From contig MNCI01014239.1 of assembly GCA_015680685.1 (NCBI GenBank), forward strand, positions 479,827 to 543,826: DNA of 64,000 bases, given 5' to 3'. This DNA comes from Gnetum montanum. Lineage: Eukaryota > Streptophyta > Gnetopsida > Gnetales > Gnetaceae. Under the pieces are notes generated by a model. It ran no database searches. It was given only the letters and a program-made list of their open reading frames with translations, and was not told the origin of the DNA. Positions 23,703 to 33,986 of this stretch are shown piece by piece (the first letter of the stretch is position 1; each line of letters begins with the position of its first letter). The translations under genes were made by a program, and so were the position numbers.

Positions 23703-24529
23703 AATGTCATTCTTAATGACCTCTCATAAATTGGAAGGCATCCTACCCTCATGATTTTAAGTCATTAGACTTAACATCATAATTTTCATGACTTAATGTA
23801 TCAAAAGCATTACAAGAATGATTATCATACCTTATTTCAATACACAATGTTTTGATTTTGAGCTACTCTTACTTTTGGAGGCTTATCCTCATGCTCCACC
23901 ACACTTACAATAATTGAGCATCTCTTTGAAATTCCTTAGTTGCATCTCCATAATCATTCAAACCTACACAAATATTACATAAGAATTTGGAAAAAATAAA
24001 TTGATATCCTTCAATGAAGAAGACTTCCTAATCTTTAATGATAATTCTCCATCTTTATCCAACTGAATGTTCTTATTCTTTAAGCACAACTTATGCTCAA
24101 CATTAATCACAATACTATTTTTTGTTCTCAAACTATTACAATCATGTCTCAACATTAATGGAGATATAAAATTCATCCCATCACTAACACAAATGCTAAC
24201 AAGTATTAGTAAGCATTACAATGTCATTAATAACCATGATTTTCCATTATTACAACATTGTTCTTCTCATGCATATGAGACTTAAAACAATCAATATTAT
24301 TATCTTATTCAAATGCATTACTTTCAACATCATAAAATATTTCATCACAACTATAATCCATTTCATTCATGCTTATAAATTCCCTTAAATTATGTATCAA
24401 TGAAGAGTTCAAAGTACAAGCATCATATTTAGGAATAGTAGACAACAATCTAATCTTTTACTAATTTTTACTAATTATCCATGTATTATTTACACCATTG
24501 AAAATAACTTTATTGTCATAATTTCAAGG
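23703..24529 (-). pseudogene. 3' internal remnant of element F
   Basis: At 24480-24529 the minus strand resumes protease sequence after the solo LTR: RP, a TGA in place of W, then NYDNKVIFNGVNNTW. Beyond it, RT motifs are absent. The open piece 23964-24176 (NFISPLMLRHDCNSLRTKNS) is not recognised. A deletion therefore removed RT, RNase H and integrase, or this was a non-autonomous relative. Confidence 0.55.
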
Positions 24530-24534
24530 CCTAC

Positions 24535-25352
24535 TAATGAGCGGCGAGGTACCCCTACACTCAACCATACGAATATGAGCATTACGCACGATCCAGTCAA
24601 ACTCCAAGGACTAAGTGTTTATGCGCCTTCATAGAACAAGGATGGGTTAGGCGATCATTGTCTTCCTAAGCTTACTCATATGGCACGATTGTATGGTTAA
24701 GTAAACTTGAGGTATATGATTTTTTATGCCTTTTATGTTTTATGTCCTAATGCTAAAGAGGGAAGAAATGAATTAATTGAATAATGAATTTAAATTAACT
24801 AATCAGCTAGGTCCTAACTAGTCCTAACACCAACATCTATTCCCACTTTCTGTACACATCCTGAACCACTGCAACACTACTGGGGTTACCAAACGCTAAT
24901 AATTACTAGGTTACCAAGTGTTCCACGCATGCTTGAAGTGGTTGTATTGAGTGTGCTTACTTGTTAAAATTAACAAATCAATAAAAGTAGCATTAATTAA
25001 CTATTGAAAGCATTAAATAACTATAAATAGCATTAAGGGTGAGAGATAAGCTATTCTGAATGCTGCGAGGTTTATCACAAAGTTCATCTTTATTTCTAGA
25101 CACAAGGTGTGCTCAGGTACACAATGCTCAAATAAAGATCTGTTCACTTTATGACTCCTACTATGGGCACTCAAAAATAATTCTAACTCTGAAAGGGAGA
25201 AACAACAAGAGTTTGGGTAAGGGACTAAGAACTAATTGCCAAACCAAGTGCGCCTACCTCTTATTTATAAGCAATGAGACAGGTCCCGATATTGAATGTT
25301 TGATATCGCTTGGCAGGATCCGATATCGTGGACTTGATATCATGACTCATCA
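24535..25352 (-). mobile_element. Solo LTR of the A/B/D family with CCTAC target duplication
   Basis: Matches the reverse complement of LTR A and lies parallel to the LTR at 59774-60534. The 5-bp word cctac stands on both sides (24530-24534 and 25353-25357). Removing the LTR and one copy restores a continuous minus-strand protease frame: CDVLPIDYANIIFG, then RP. There is no internal element sequence beside it, so the two LTRs of the original insertion have recombined to one. The left terminus is TA where TG is expected, a G-to-A change. A minus-strand TATA box, ttataaataagagg, lies at about 25260-25275. Confidence 0.92.
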
Positions 25353-25357
25353 CCTAC

Positions 25358-27039
25358 CAAAAATAATATTAGCATAATCAATAGGTAATACATCACAAAG
25401 AATTCTATACTCAAATTAGGTGATAGAATATTTGACAAAACCTTGTTTCTTAACTTCCATGTAATGATTCTTCTTCATCCAATATACCTTATATGGATTA
25501 TGATGACAAATGATATCTAAATGTAAACATTTCATAGCTTAGTAGAGGTCATATTCTCTTGTGTTCCACCATCAATAAGCATATTCAAAGGATAATCTTC
25601 AACCTTACAATGATTTTTAAATAAATGCTTCCTCATAACATCTTCCTTCGCATTGTTACTAACAAAAGTACAAATACTCAATTGACTTTGCTCAATTATT
25701 TATAAAGGCTTAGTCTCACATACCTTTCTTGAAGTTTCAAATACATCATCGTCTTACATAATCAAGATTTCCTTACCCTTCCATTCATTTTTTTTTTTTT
25801 GGCTTAGTACACACCTATTTTTATGACCATATTCATCACAATTATAACACTAAGGTTTATCTTGTTCTTTATCTTTTAGAAATTTATCCCTTTTTTTCCT
25901 CTTTTTACTAAAGTAGACTTCCTTTACCTTCTTTTTTTCATCTTCACTTTCCTCATTAGATGACTTCTTTGACTTTTGAGTTGTATGTTTCTCATTATTC
26001 TTCTTTTGATCTTTATCTTTCTTCAAACGAAACTTTGTAATTTTTATTTTAGCCCTAAGAGTAAGATCATAAGCTTCATCAAAAGTATCAAGCTCATAAA
26101 ATATTAATTCTTACTAATATTGCATCCTTAATCTACTAATAAAATCATATACTTGCTCATATTCAAACCAATGAACACTAGTATTTTGCAAAGTATTATA
26201 AAACTTGACATAATAATCCTTTACCTTTGTCTCCTTGTGTGAGAAATTTTAGCTTCTTGATGACTTCATGGTAGTAGGAAGTCTTTTTAATTTTTTATTT
26301 CAAAATGAATTTCATTGCTTGCCAACTCTTAGTGCATCTACTAGTCTTTTCAAAATATTGAATACATTCTTTGTCGCATCATTTAGCTACTAATCCTTTA
26401 GGTTTTCTTTTAATAATAAAATGGATCATTACCCAAAGCCATAATGCTCATCCTACTAGGCGAGGTCTCTGGAGGGTTAGTAGATGAGAAAAACCCTAAC
26501 CGCTTTGAGTAGCTACACCCAAGCTTAAACCTAAGTCTTTGACTTCAAAAATAAGCACCTTACCATCACTCCAAATGACAATCCCTATGAAAGGAAAAAA
26601 TAAGAAAATACTTATTCATAACTCTTAGTCATGAAAGGAAAAAATATATATCCTAAACACCTTTGAATATTGGAATATTAACACAAGAAACTCTTAATGC
26701 TCTTCTTAATATTTTAACAAATATATCATCATCATTTTCTTCATTAGTATGAATGGAATGGAATCTTTGTTCAAGCCTTTGAAATTTAGATTTTTCTCTT
26801 CTTAGAGCTCATTGATCACTTCTTATTTTTGGTCTAGGAATATATGTAAAAGGATTTTATTCTTCAATCTTCTCTTCATGTCTTCTTGATGTTTCTTCAA
26901 TGTCTTTGTTTTTACTAAGTAATAGCTTGAGTATGACTTCTTGCATTTCAATCATAAAAGCATTTAAGGAATTCTTAAGCTCTTCAAGCTATTTTCTAAG
27001 CTTTTTGTTATTATTCTTCTTAGGAGCCACATCTTCCAT
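25358..27039 (-). pseudogene. Gag and protease of element F (broken)
   Basis: Gag starts at 27039 with MEDVAPKKNNNKK, then a leucine-rich helix (NSLNAFMIEMQEVILKLLL) and RRHEEKIEE. After the SINE come DEAYDLTLRAKIKITKF, a Lys/Asp/Glu-rich run and a zinc-knuckle-like CYNCDEYGHKNRC (about 25810-25850), whose spacing deviates slightly from C-x2-C-x4-H-x4-C. The protease follows at about 25560-25620 as NMLIDGGTQENMTS, which keeps the catalytic Asp in the DSG/DGG position. Next is NPYKVYWMKKNHYMEV, which leads to the solo LTR. These parts are typical of gypsy elements of the chromovirus group. TAG/TAA stops are frequent. Confidence 0.75.
26418..26588 (-). mobile_element. tRNA-derived SINE, copy 1 (inside gag of element F)
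   Basis: The minus strand has an A-box-like gtgatggtaaggtgc and a B-box-like ggtttaagcttggg about 45 bases apart. A conserved body follows (ctactaaccctccagagacct, aggatgagcattatggc) and the end is gatccattttatt. Three other pieces in the window share the 3' half. The flanking words ttttttcctttcat on the head side occur twice close together and may be a trace of the insertion. It is the most complete of the set, at about 170 bp. Confidence 0.75.
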
Positions 27040-27362
27040 ATGTATATATGTGAAGCCTTATAGCAAAGATGATACTTACAATAATACTCTTTCTATGACA
27101 ATGAATAGGCATTATGCTTCAATACAAAAGTATTAATCTAAAGTAATTTCACTTCAAATCCTATCCTTGCAAGTCACTTGATACTCAAATATCATAAAAA
27201 AACTTGATCTCACAAATTTCAAAGCAATTCTTACCAATGTTTGATAATTTAAACCCTAAATATATACAAAGCATACTAGATTTTTCAAAATTCTTCCAAA
27301 GCTTGATGAAGATCAACATCTCTAAGTGTGCATGCTTCCAAACCAATGCTCTAATACCAACC

Positions 27363-27644
27363 TAATAAGGAGCTATGTCAATAGATCCTAATATTTCCTA
27401 ATTCCATGCTCTTCTAAGCTAAATTAGATTAGAAAAACAACAACACAAGAAAATAGAGAAATTCTTTCTCAATTAATCAAGTTTCAAATAGAGAGTTACA
27501 ATAACCATGAGGAGTAAATCTTAACTTAATTCTTGAAAATATTTTAGAGGCCACACATGTCCCCTCTTAATCCCTTAAATTTTGTTCACACTTAGAGCAT
27601 ACAAGTGTAAAACAAGATAACACTAATAGGAAAATTTTTACATT

Positions 27645-27680
<36 letters not shown>

Positions 27681-28110
27681 TACCTTGCCTTTACATTAGA
27701 CCTTTGAAATTCTTTTATAGTTTTTGGAGTGACCCTTAGCCTTCTCAAACTTACACACTATCACATTGGTAAAATCTTCATTTTTTGCCTATATTCTTTT
27801 GCTACTATGATGAACTACAACCTACAACCTCAAGCTATGACCTTACTATAACTCACAATGGCTTGCAACTTATTATTTGATATAAGAAATAAAGAATTAT
27901 TCACTTTTCCTCAAATTATAGCTAACTACGGCTTGCAATAACCTACAACTTCACACTACAATCAATTGTGAGTCATAGTCTTATTACAATTGCCTAAAAA
28001 AAGATAAAAACACATCAAACCAACTTCAAAACACAAAAACACACTCCTATGATTGTTTAGAACACATTGAAGATAAGACACGTAAGGAAGGTAGGGTAAT
28101 GTTCTCATCA
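27363..28110 (-). repeat. 5' LTR of element F
   Basis: Pairs with 22802-23685. It ends gttctcatca, and on its left the primer site ttggtattagagc (complement of an initiator-Met-type tRNA 3' end with one C-to-T change) lies two bases inside. A pure CT repeat occupies 27649-27678. Confidence 0.75.
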
Positions 28111-28463
28111 TCTACAAATGTACAAGTTTGACTACTCTTCAATTTCACTTTTCCCTCCTTACACTTATGTCCTTATGTTTCCCATGCTTTAGGGTCTTTT
28201 TTAGGTATTAGGAACTCATTTGGAACATGCATTCTTAATTCAAAGTTCAATTTGGTGTTGAATGTGCAATCTCCCCTTTGAGGATGGTTATGGTAGCTTC
28301 TTGCATTGAAAAAAGAGATTCATGCATGTTATAGCAAGCACACCCTATATCAAAAGAATTGCATTTTTTTTTTGTTGAAAAAGTGACTAAAAAGGCTCTT
28401 TTACTAGCATAGGGTTGTTATTGCCCAATAACTAGTACACCCCCTTATGCTTTAGCTAAAAAC

Positions 28464-28540
28464 TATAAATACCAAGTCGGGAGATTCATTCTATATCTTG
28501 CTTTGTTATTAGTTCTTGGCTCTTTCATCCCTTAGGTAAG
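28464..28540 (+). promoter_or_regulatory. Promoter-like TATA box with downstream splice donor
   Basis: ctataaat at 28463-28470 is followed about 70 bases later by ttaggtaagtat, a near-ideal plant 5' splice site (GT at 28536). That is the arrangement of a short untranslated first exon. No coding exon could be recognised downstream before 30470, so it may be a gene relic or part of an unrecognised LTR. Confidence 0.35.
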
Positions 28541-28784
28541 TATGTCTTCTTTTCTTTGTTTTATGTTTTTGAATCATTACTTGACCATGTAGTGAAAATC
28601 TAATGAAGTGCTATCATGCTTATGCAATGGAAAACCATTTAGTCGATATGAAGTTGAGTATTTATGTGATGAATAAAGCTCCATAATTTTTCTTTAATTC
28701 TTAGTTTGTTATTAAGGGTGTTGTAAATATGATTTTATTTCTAACCAAGCTATGATAGTGACATCATTATAATTGAGGGTATTC

Positions 28785-28870
28785 CCAAGGATGTAATATA
28801 GTGGTTAAGATAGTCTTCCTTTAATTGAGAAGTTATGGGTTTAATTCTTCAATACAAGTTAAGTATTTCT
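28785..28870 (+). mobile_element. Au-like SINE fragment
   Basis: Contains aatatagtggttaagatagtctt (A-box-like) and gagaagttatgggtttaattcttc (B-box-like), a layout known from Au-type plant SINEs. It differs from the 26418 family. No target duplication was seen. Confidence 0.5.
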
Positions 28871-29259
28871 TATTTTTCCTTTAACTAATAATCTTTACTA
28901 GAAATATAATATTGCAGTAAAAAGTTTATAGGACTTATTTTTGTCACATCTAGTAGCACTTAGCTACTTTGTCAAATCTATTTTTATGTTTCATGAGATG
29001 AATATACTTTCTATCCAATAGATCATTTTTAGTTTATGGATATAATGAAATCTTTAATTTCAGTTTTAATATAATTAATTAATAAATGTAGTGAAATTAG
29101 TTTGTTAGTAAATTGGTTTATTAGTTAAATTAATTTGAGTAGTTACTATAATTATGAATGAGTTAGTGATGATTCCCCCTTACTTAAGAAGATCACACCT
29201 GTATAGAATGGTGGTGGGTCATCAAGTGTGTGACTTAGAAGATTATATCATTTTTGTAT

Positions 29260-29465
29260 AAGGTTGCTGCACTTGTCCCATAAGGGGTTAAAACCTCAAG
29301 TGCATGTGTGTATTATAGTTGTTCCACAAGGGATTACAATATGATATATGTATCTATGTATTTTGCATTGCACTTGTCTTGCAAGATAATGTAACATGGG
29401 TATGTTTGTTACTTACTTTTTATGTGTGGATGTTGCACTTGTCTGACAATGAATTACAATGAAAT
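29260..29465 (+). repeat. Minisatellite, gttgcacttgtc units
   Basis: About four units, roughly 50-80 bp each, share gttgcacttgtcyyacaagggattacaatatg followed by a tatgtatgt-type stretch. No gene is associated with it. The surrounding 28871-29690 is AT-rich with no recognised frame. Confidence 0.6.
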
Positions 29466-29699
29466 TTATTCATTGTTTCATTTTTATTCAAAAATGGATA
29501 AAATTATTAAAATTATTAAAAAAATTTAAAAATATTATTTCTTTCATTGTGGCAACATAGTTGTATTTTATATATTATAACATTATTTATTCTTTGAATG
29601 TAACAACATATATAAGTAAACTTTGTAATTCAAGTTCCTATTAACCTTAATGTTTACAGTTGATTCACTATGCATGCTATTGATAGACTTCTCATGGTC

Positions 29700-29860
29700 T
29701 CAACCAAGAGGCCCTTATCAATGGTATGCTAATTTAGTACCATTATGTTTTACTTATCCACCAATCCTCCTAGGACCTTGCTCGATAGGATGAGCATTGT
29801 GGCCCCAAATGATGATCCTTCCTTTTCTTTTCTTTTCTTTTTCTTTTTTTTTTTTGTCTT
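29700..29860 (+). mobile_element. SINE 3' half, copy 2
   Basis: Shares with the 26418 copy the run from ccaatcctcctaggacct through aggatgagcattgtggc to gatgatcc, and ends in a cctttt(ctttt)n tail at 29818-29855. The head with the A and B boxes is poorly preserved. Confidence 0.6.
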
Positions 29861-30117
29861 AGCTATATTTCTTGGAGGTACATATAATTAAATAGTTTTA
29901 TACACATCTAATCGTTTATCTAACAAACCTTAACAAATGAAGGCCTCCACATATAAGGAACTCTAGGCTACAATTGTTAATAATGCATGCTTTAGTACAT
30001 GGCAAAGGCAACAATTGTTGATGAGTGTCAAATTCTTAACAAATGTTAACATTAGAATTAGAGGAATGTGACATCAAATGTATCTATATTAATATTTTTA
30101 CTAATTAATTTGCTTGT

Positions 30118-30140
30118 TATATATATATATATATATATAT
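30118..30140. repeat. (AT)n microsatellite
   Basis: Uninterrupted TA/AT repeat of about 23 bases. No gene is nearby. Confidence 0.9.
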
Positions 30141-30872
30141 AACTAGATGACACCATTTAATTGTATTTTTACTTTATGCACAAAGATATTATAATTGGAA
30201 TTGACCACCTCTAACATAACATCTACCATAGTTAACAATGTTACCTTACCAAATGTGCTAAGGCCTTTGGTTATACCTCGATATTATTTTAGTAGTTAAT
30301 AAACTATAAATGAAACAATGAAATATAAGTGTTGGTAGAACTAGAATTTTACCATAAAAAGAAATAAACTTTGCAAATTCAAGTATGTTTTCATGAGCAA
30401 AATTTGTTGAAGTCAATAAAAAGTTACATGACTTGGAGTGTCTCAATGCACTTTACATTCAAAGAGCACGCATAACAAGTCGGATGAGCAAATCCCTTGG
30501 AATGGAAATGCAACATGCTTTTGGCAAGGTGGTAGGGTGCAACTTGTCCAAATACGTATAAGAATTAAAAATACAGAGAAATGTAGTAGAAAGAGAGGAG
30601 CGTGCACTTAATTAACGAGCGTGGATCTACTCATAGATGAGCTTGGAAAGCCTGCTTCGAGGTTTTAATTGCCGAGGAAGTAGCAAACGCCAAGTGCCAA
30701 TTCAACGTCATTATTGATCGTTATAAAAATGTGCAAGCACGCGCTGACTTTTTGTATTTTCACGAATTACAGATCCGTCGGTGTTATTAACTCTGTCGGT
30801 GTTAGGTTAAGTTTTTAACGAAGGGAGCATCAAACACGTGATCAGACTGCACCTTTCTAAACCACATTAACA

Positions 30873-31290
30873 TTTTGTGCCGAGGTTCATCCGGAGCATA
30901 AGATCTTGCTCATGGAAGCCGTGGTTCAGATGAAAGACCCACTCACTCAGCTGCTGCGCCGAATCAAGCCCGACTACGTGGTGTGCGACATGTGGATCCC
31001 GAAATCGGAGCTCCGACGGTGTTTTTCGTGGTGTACAGCATTGCGGCAAACTCATTTTTCGTGTACAGGCGCCGCCCGCCGACGAGGACGCGCACAGAGA
31101 GCAGATGCGCAACTGCATGAGCACAGTCGTGTCCGCCTTCGCCGGCTGCTCCGCCATGATCGTCAACACGTGCGAGCAGATGGAGAGAGAGTTTCTTGAG
31201 TACGCGAGCAAAGCTGAATCCAAGCTCGTTCTGGGCTTGGGGCCACTGCTTCCGGTGGAGCCGGCCAGATCGGATTTGAACACAAGCGAG
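30873..31290 (+). pseudogene. UDP-glycosyltransferase pseudogene, part 1 (N-terminal half)
   Basis: The sequence becomes GC-rich and reads EHKILLMEAVVQMKDPLTQL then RRIKPDYVVCDMW, the acceptor-side region of plant family-1 glycosyltransferases. After a shift (near 31001) comes EIGAPTVFFVVYSIAANSFF. After another (near 31080) come MRNCMSTVVSAFAGCSAMIV, NTCEQMEREFLEY and VLGLGPLLPVEP. The family normally starts 80-100 residues earlier with an H-x-x-P-W/F block, which is missing because a stop lies just upstream at 30858. These enzymes move a sugar from UDP-sugar to small acceptors such as flavonoids, in the cytosol. The piece ends at gcgag|gtgagc, a good splice donor. With the 5' loss and two shifts it is a pseudogene. 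Confidence 0.85.
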
Positions 31291-31739
31291 GTGAGCCCAC
31301 TCGTTCATTTTGGTGTACTCACGATTTTGCTATAAGTTAATTTACGTACTGTATAACTATGATGAGTCAGGTTCGTTGTAACTGGGAAGAGTCTTGGGTT
31401 GGTAGCCCGAAATCTGCGTCATTACCCAGCAATAAGTTATAAATTTTTAGGGAAAAGGTCTTGCAAAAGGGATTTTGAAACTCGTCTGTACGGGTGAGGT
31501 GTTATCTTTGTGGTACGAGTGAGGTGTTATCTTCGTGGTAAGATTCTTTGTTTCGTAATTCTAAGATGTTTATAAATTTCTGGGAAAAAAGTGTTGTACA
31601 GAGAATTTTGAAATCTGTTTTAGATTATGTAACAATGAAGTGCTACCTCAGTTGTAACAGTTGTAACAGTTTTGACCTGGTAGCGATGAGGTGTCACCTT
31701 AGTAATAACAGTCTTACCTTGGTAGCCCAGCCCAAAGTC
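31291..31739 (+). repeat. Intron-like spacer of the UGT relic with tandem repeats
   Basis: Begins with gtgagc. It holds diverged copies of a unit of about 130 bp: gttataaatttttagggaaaa at 31434, gtttataaatttctgggaaaa at 31567 and, beyond the Copia insertion, gttataaaatttaggtaaaa at 33743. A shorter motif, gagtgaggtgttatctt, occurs near 31493 and 31518. The Copia element landed inside this array. A spliced join to the next UGT piece is out of phase by two bases, so the spacer may not be an intact intron. Confidence 0.55.
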
Positions 31740-31744
31740 AGTTC

Positions 31745-32164
31745 TGTTGGAAAAAACTAATTGTGAAGCAGTAGATCACAACAATGAATTAGCAATTGCT
31801 TATTCATGAACTACTCTTTCCGTTTCTATCGTCCGATAGTTTTAGAATTTTCCCCAAAGATGACATAAGACTTCTAAACATGTTGTGAAGATCTATCTCA
31901 GTTAATTTTTAGATGTTTCCAATTTTGTAACCCTAGATGTGGCTATTTAAGTCTTCCTTGGGATCGGTCATACACAAGAGTTAAGAGTTCTCACATTGCA
32001 TGAGAGAGAGGCTTCTTCTTGTTCTCTCCTTGTGATGAAGAGAGAAGCTTGTCATTTCCATTGCGGATAATAAGATTCTTCTGCATTTGCCTGTGGTTCA
32101 ATTGCTCTTTATTTTCATCTTATTTCATATTTTGCTGCATATTTTGCTGCCAGATCAACTAACA
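31745..32164 (+). repeat. 5' LTR of the Copia element
   Basis: 420 bp, TGTTGG to CTAACA, followed immediately by the initiator-Met-type primer site atggtatcggagct. It differs from the 3' LTR at a limited number of sites, so the insertion is younger than the gypsy elements in the window. Confidence 0.92.
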
Positions 32165-32233
32165 ATGGTATCGGAGCTCCCAGGTTCATAGTCCGTGGAA
32201 GTGTTGCAGATCGTGCATACAAATTTTAGAAAA

Positions 32234-33165
32234 ATGGCTGGCAAATACAAAATAGAGAAGTTCAATGGAAGCAACTTCACATTGTAGAATGAAAAGAAGA
32301 GTAATGAAAAGAATCCTCAAGAGAATGTGGCAAGTAACTCATATGACGGTGATGTTCTATACAGTGAGGCAACTATTGCTGAAGGCAGATAGAAACTCAT
32401 TGATGCTTGGATCTTGGATTCAGGAGCAACATGGCACATGACCTCTTGGAGAGAATGGTTTTATCACTACAAACCAATCTCAGAAGGATCTGTGTACATG
32501 GGAAATGATCATGCTTTGAAAATCGTTGGTATTGCTACTATCAAGATAAAGATGTATGATGGCGCTATTCGCACCATACAAGAGATACGACATGTCTACT
32601 ATCTTTAGGACAACTAGATGATGTTGGGTGCAAAACTCGTATAGAGAATGGGATCCTAAAGATTACCAAAGGTGCACTTGTGGTAATGAAGGCAGAAAAG
32701 GTTGCTGCAAATCTGTACATGCTTATGAGAAACACACATCAAGTGGGAGAGTCTTCTATTGCATCAACTAGTTTGGAAGAAAAATCGATGATGTTGTGGC
32801 ATCAAAAGCTTGGTCATATGTCAAAACATGGTTTGGAGATTCTCTCTAAATAGAGACTTCTTTCTAGGCTCAATTCGGTATGTTACCATTTTGTGAGCAT
32901 TGTGTTACTAGTAAGCAACACAGATTAAAGTTTAGCACATCAACTGCTAAGAGTAGAGGCATCTTGGACTTGCTGCACTCTGATGTTTGGCAAGCACCAG
33001 TGACTTCCCTAAGAGGAGCAAGATACTTTGTATCTTTCATTAATAATTTTTCTAGGAGATGTTGGGTGTATCCAATCAAAAGGAAGGCAAATGTTTTTTC
33101 AGTCTTCAAAGTTTTTAGAGCGCAAGATAAAAGTTTGACTGAAGTAGATCCTTGTATGGCCTAGC
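32234..33165 (+). pseudogene. Truncated gag-protease-integrase of the Copia element
   Basis: A gag start (MAGKYKIEKFNGSNFTL) runs into a stop, then most of gag is missing. Protease appears at about 32400-32610 with WILDSGATWHMTS and GNDHALKIVGIATIKIK. The GAG-pre-integrase block follows (LWHQKLGHMSKHGLEILS) and the integrase N-terminus comes next (FCEHCVTSKQHRLKFSTS, then LLHSDVWQAP and YFVSFINNFSRRCWVYPIKR). Here the first catalytic Asp (HSDVW) is present and the second expected DD appears as NN. The frame is cut after KVFRAQ and jumps to 3' untranslated sequence. It can make no RT, so any past movement depended on a full-length relative. Confidence 0.88.
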
Positions 33166-33252
33166 AAAAGCATAAGCAACATAGAATGACAAGGTAGAAA
33201 GGATGGTGTGGGGATATGATTGATCCTTAATTAAAATCTCCAAGTGGGAGAT

Positions 33253-33729
33253 TGTTGGAAAAAACTAACTATGAAGCGGTAGATCACAACAATGAATTAG
33301 CAGTTGCTTATTCATGAACTACACTTTCCGTTTCTATCGTTTAATAGTTTTAGAATTTTCCCTAAAGATGACATAAGACTTCTAAACGTGTTGTGAAGAT
33401 CTATCTCAGTTAATTTTTAGATGTTTCCAATTCTGTAACCCCAGATGTGGTTATTTAAGTCTGCTCTGGGATCGGTCATACACAAGAGTTAATAGTTCTC
33501 ACATTGCATGAGAGAGAGGCTTTTTCTTGTTCTCTCCTTGTGATGAAGAGAGAGAAGCTTGTTATTTCCACATTGCATGAGAGAGAGGCTTCTTCTTGTT
33601 CTCTCCTTGTGATGAAGAGAGAAGCTTGTTATTTCCATTGTTGATAATAAGATTCTTCTGCATTTGTGTGTGGTTCAATTGCTCTTTATTTTCATCTCAT
33701 TTCATATTTTGCTGCTAGATCTGCTAACA
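33253..33729 (+). repeat. 3' LTR of the Copia element with internal duplication
   Basis: 477 bp. It contains a second copy of about 57 bp running from cacattgcatgagagagagg to gaagcttgttatttcca that the 5' LTR lacks. The duplication arose after insertion, or was present in only one template end. Confidence 0.92.
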
Positions 33730-33920
33730 AGTTCCACTAACCAGAGTTATAAAATTTAGGTAAAAAATTGTTTATACTTTATAGAGAGAATTTTGGGATG
33801 TTAGAACCCGACATAGGTATATCTGTCCATAACTCAGCATTGCTCATGGGATTCAGCCCTGGAGATTCCAAATCAAATATCTTATTACTAACTTAAAAAA
33901 TTTAGTTACAATTTCAAGTT

Positions 33921-33986
33921 GAAGAATGGGTGAAGAAGTAGAAGGCGGTGGTGTATGTAGCATTCGGGAGCGAGTGCATGGCAGTG
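33921..33986 (+). pseudogene. UDP-glycosyltransferase pseudogene, part 2
   Basis: Reads EEWVKK, a TAG, then KAVVYVAFGSECMAV. This is the start of the UDP-sugar-binding half of plant UGTs (usual form: W-L-D, K/R, S-V-V-Y-V-A-F-G-S). The TAG stands where CAG would give Gln. Similarity ends at about 33986, inside the segment that should run on into the next piece. Confidence 0.8.

Larger units (their letters stand above)
22802..28110 (-). mobile_element. Deleted Ty3/gypsy element (element F) with two insertions
   Basis: LTRs at about 22802-23685 and 27363-28110 share long blocks (aaatagagaaattct, tcccctctyaatccctta, a CT-repeat, and gatgtcctcatca at the right end). The minus-strand primer site ttggtattagagc (27348-27360) and a purine tract before the 3' LTR fix the orientation. 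Internal DNA holds gag and protease but no RT, RNase H or integrase. A SINE lies in gag and a solo LTR in the protease end. Left boundaries of the LTRs are approximate and no target duplication was found. Confidence 0.8.
31745..33729 (+). mobile_element. Ty1/copia deletion derivative with AGTTC target duplication
   Basis: LTRs at 31745-32164 (420 bp) and 33253-33729 (477 bp) begin TGTTGG and end CTAACA. The target site agttc stands on both sides (31740-31744 and 33730-33734). The primer site tggtatcggagct follows the 5' LTR and a purine tract (aagtgggagat) precedes the 3' LTR. The internal 1.09 kb keeps a gag start (MAGKYKIEKFNGSNFTL), a protease DSGATWHM, the pre-integrase motif MLWHQKLGHMSKHG and the integrase N-terminus. 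It lacks the rest of integrase, RT and RNase H. The motifs resemble the Tnt1-type (Tork) group. The extra length of the 3' LTR is an internal duplication of about 57 bp around ttgcatgagagagaggc. Confidence 0.95.

Noticed and set aside
22802-28110. Target duplication for element F
   Set aside because: tctac follows the right LTR, but no tctac is found within about 80 bases before the left LTR, so I do not claim one.
28785-28870. Possible functional tRNA gene
   Set aside because: A- and B-box-like words are present, but no cloverleaf with acceptor and anticodon arms can be folded by eye. It fits a SINE head better.
30867-31308. Minus-strand frames of 114 and 138 codons over the first UGT piece
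   Set aside because: High GC keeps the opposite strand open. The plus strand shows ordered glycosyltransferase motifs, the minus strand none.
31291-33920. A clean UGT intron holding the Copia element
   Set aside because: The donor is good, but the only nearby acceptor (caag at 33918) leaves the frame two bases out, so a functional intron is not supported.
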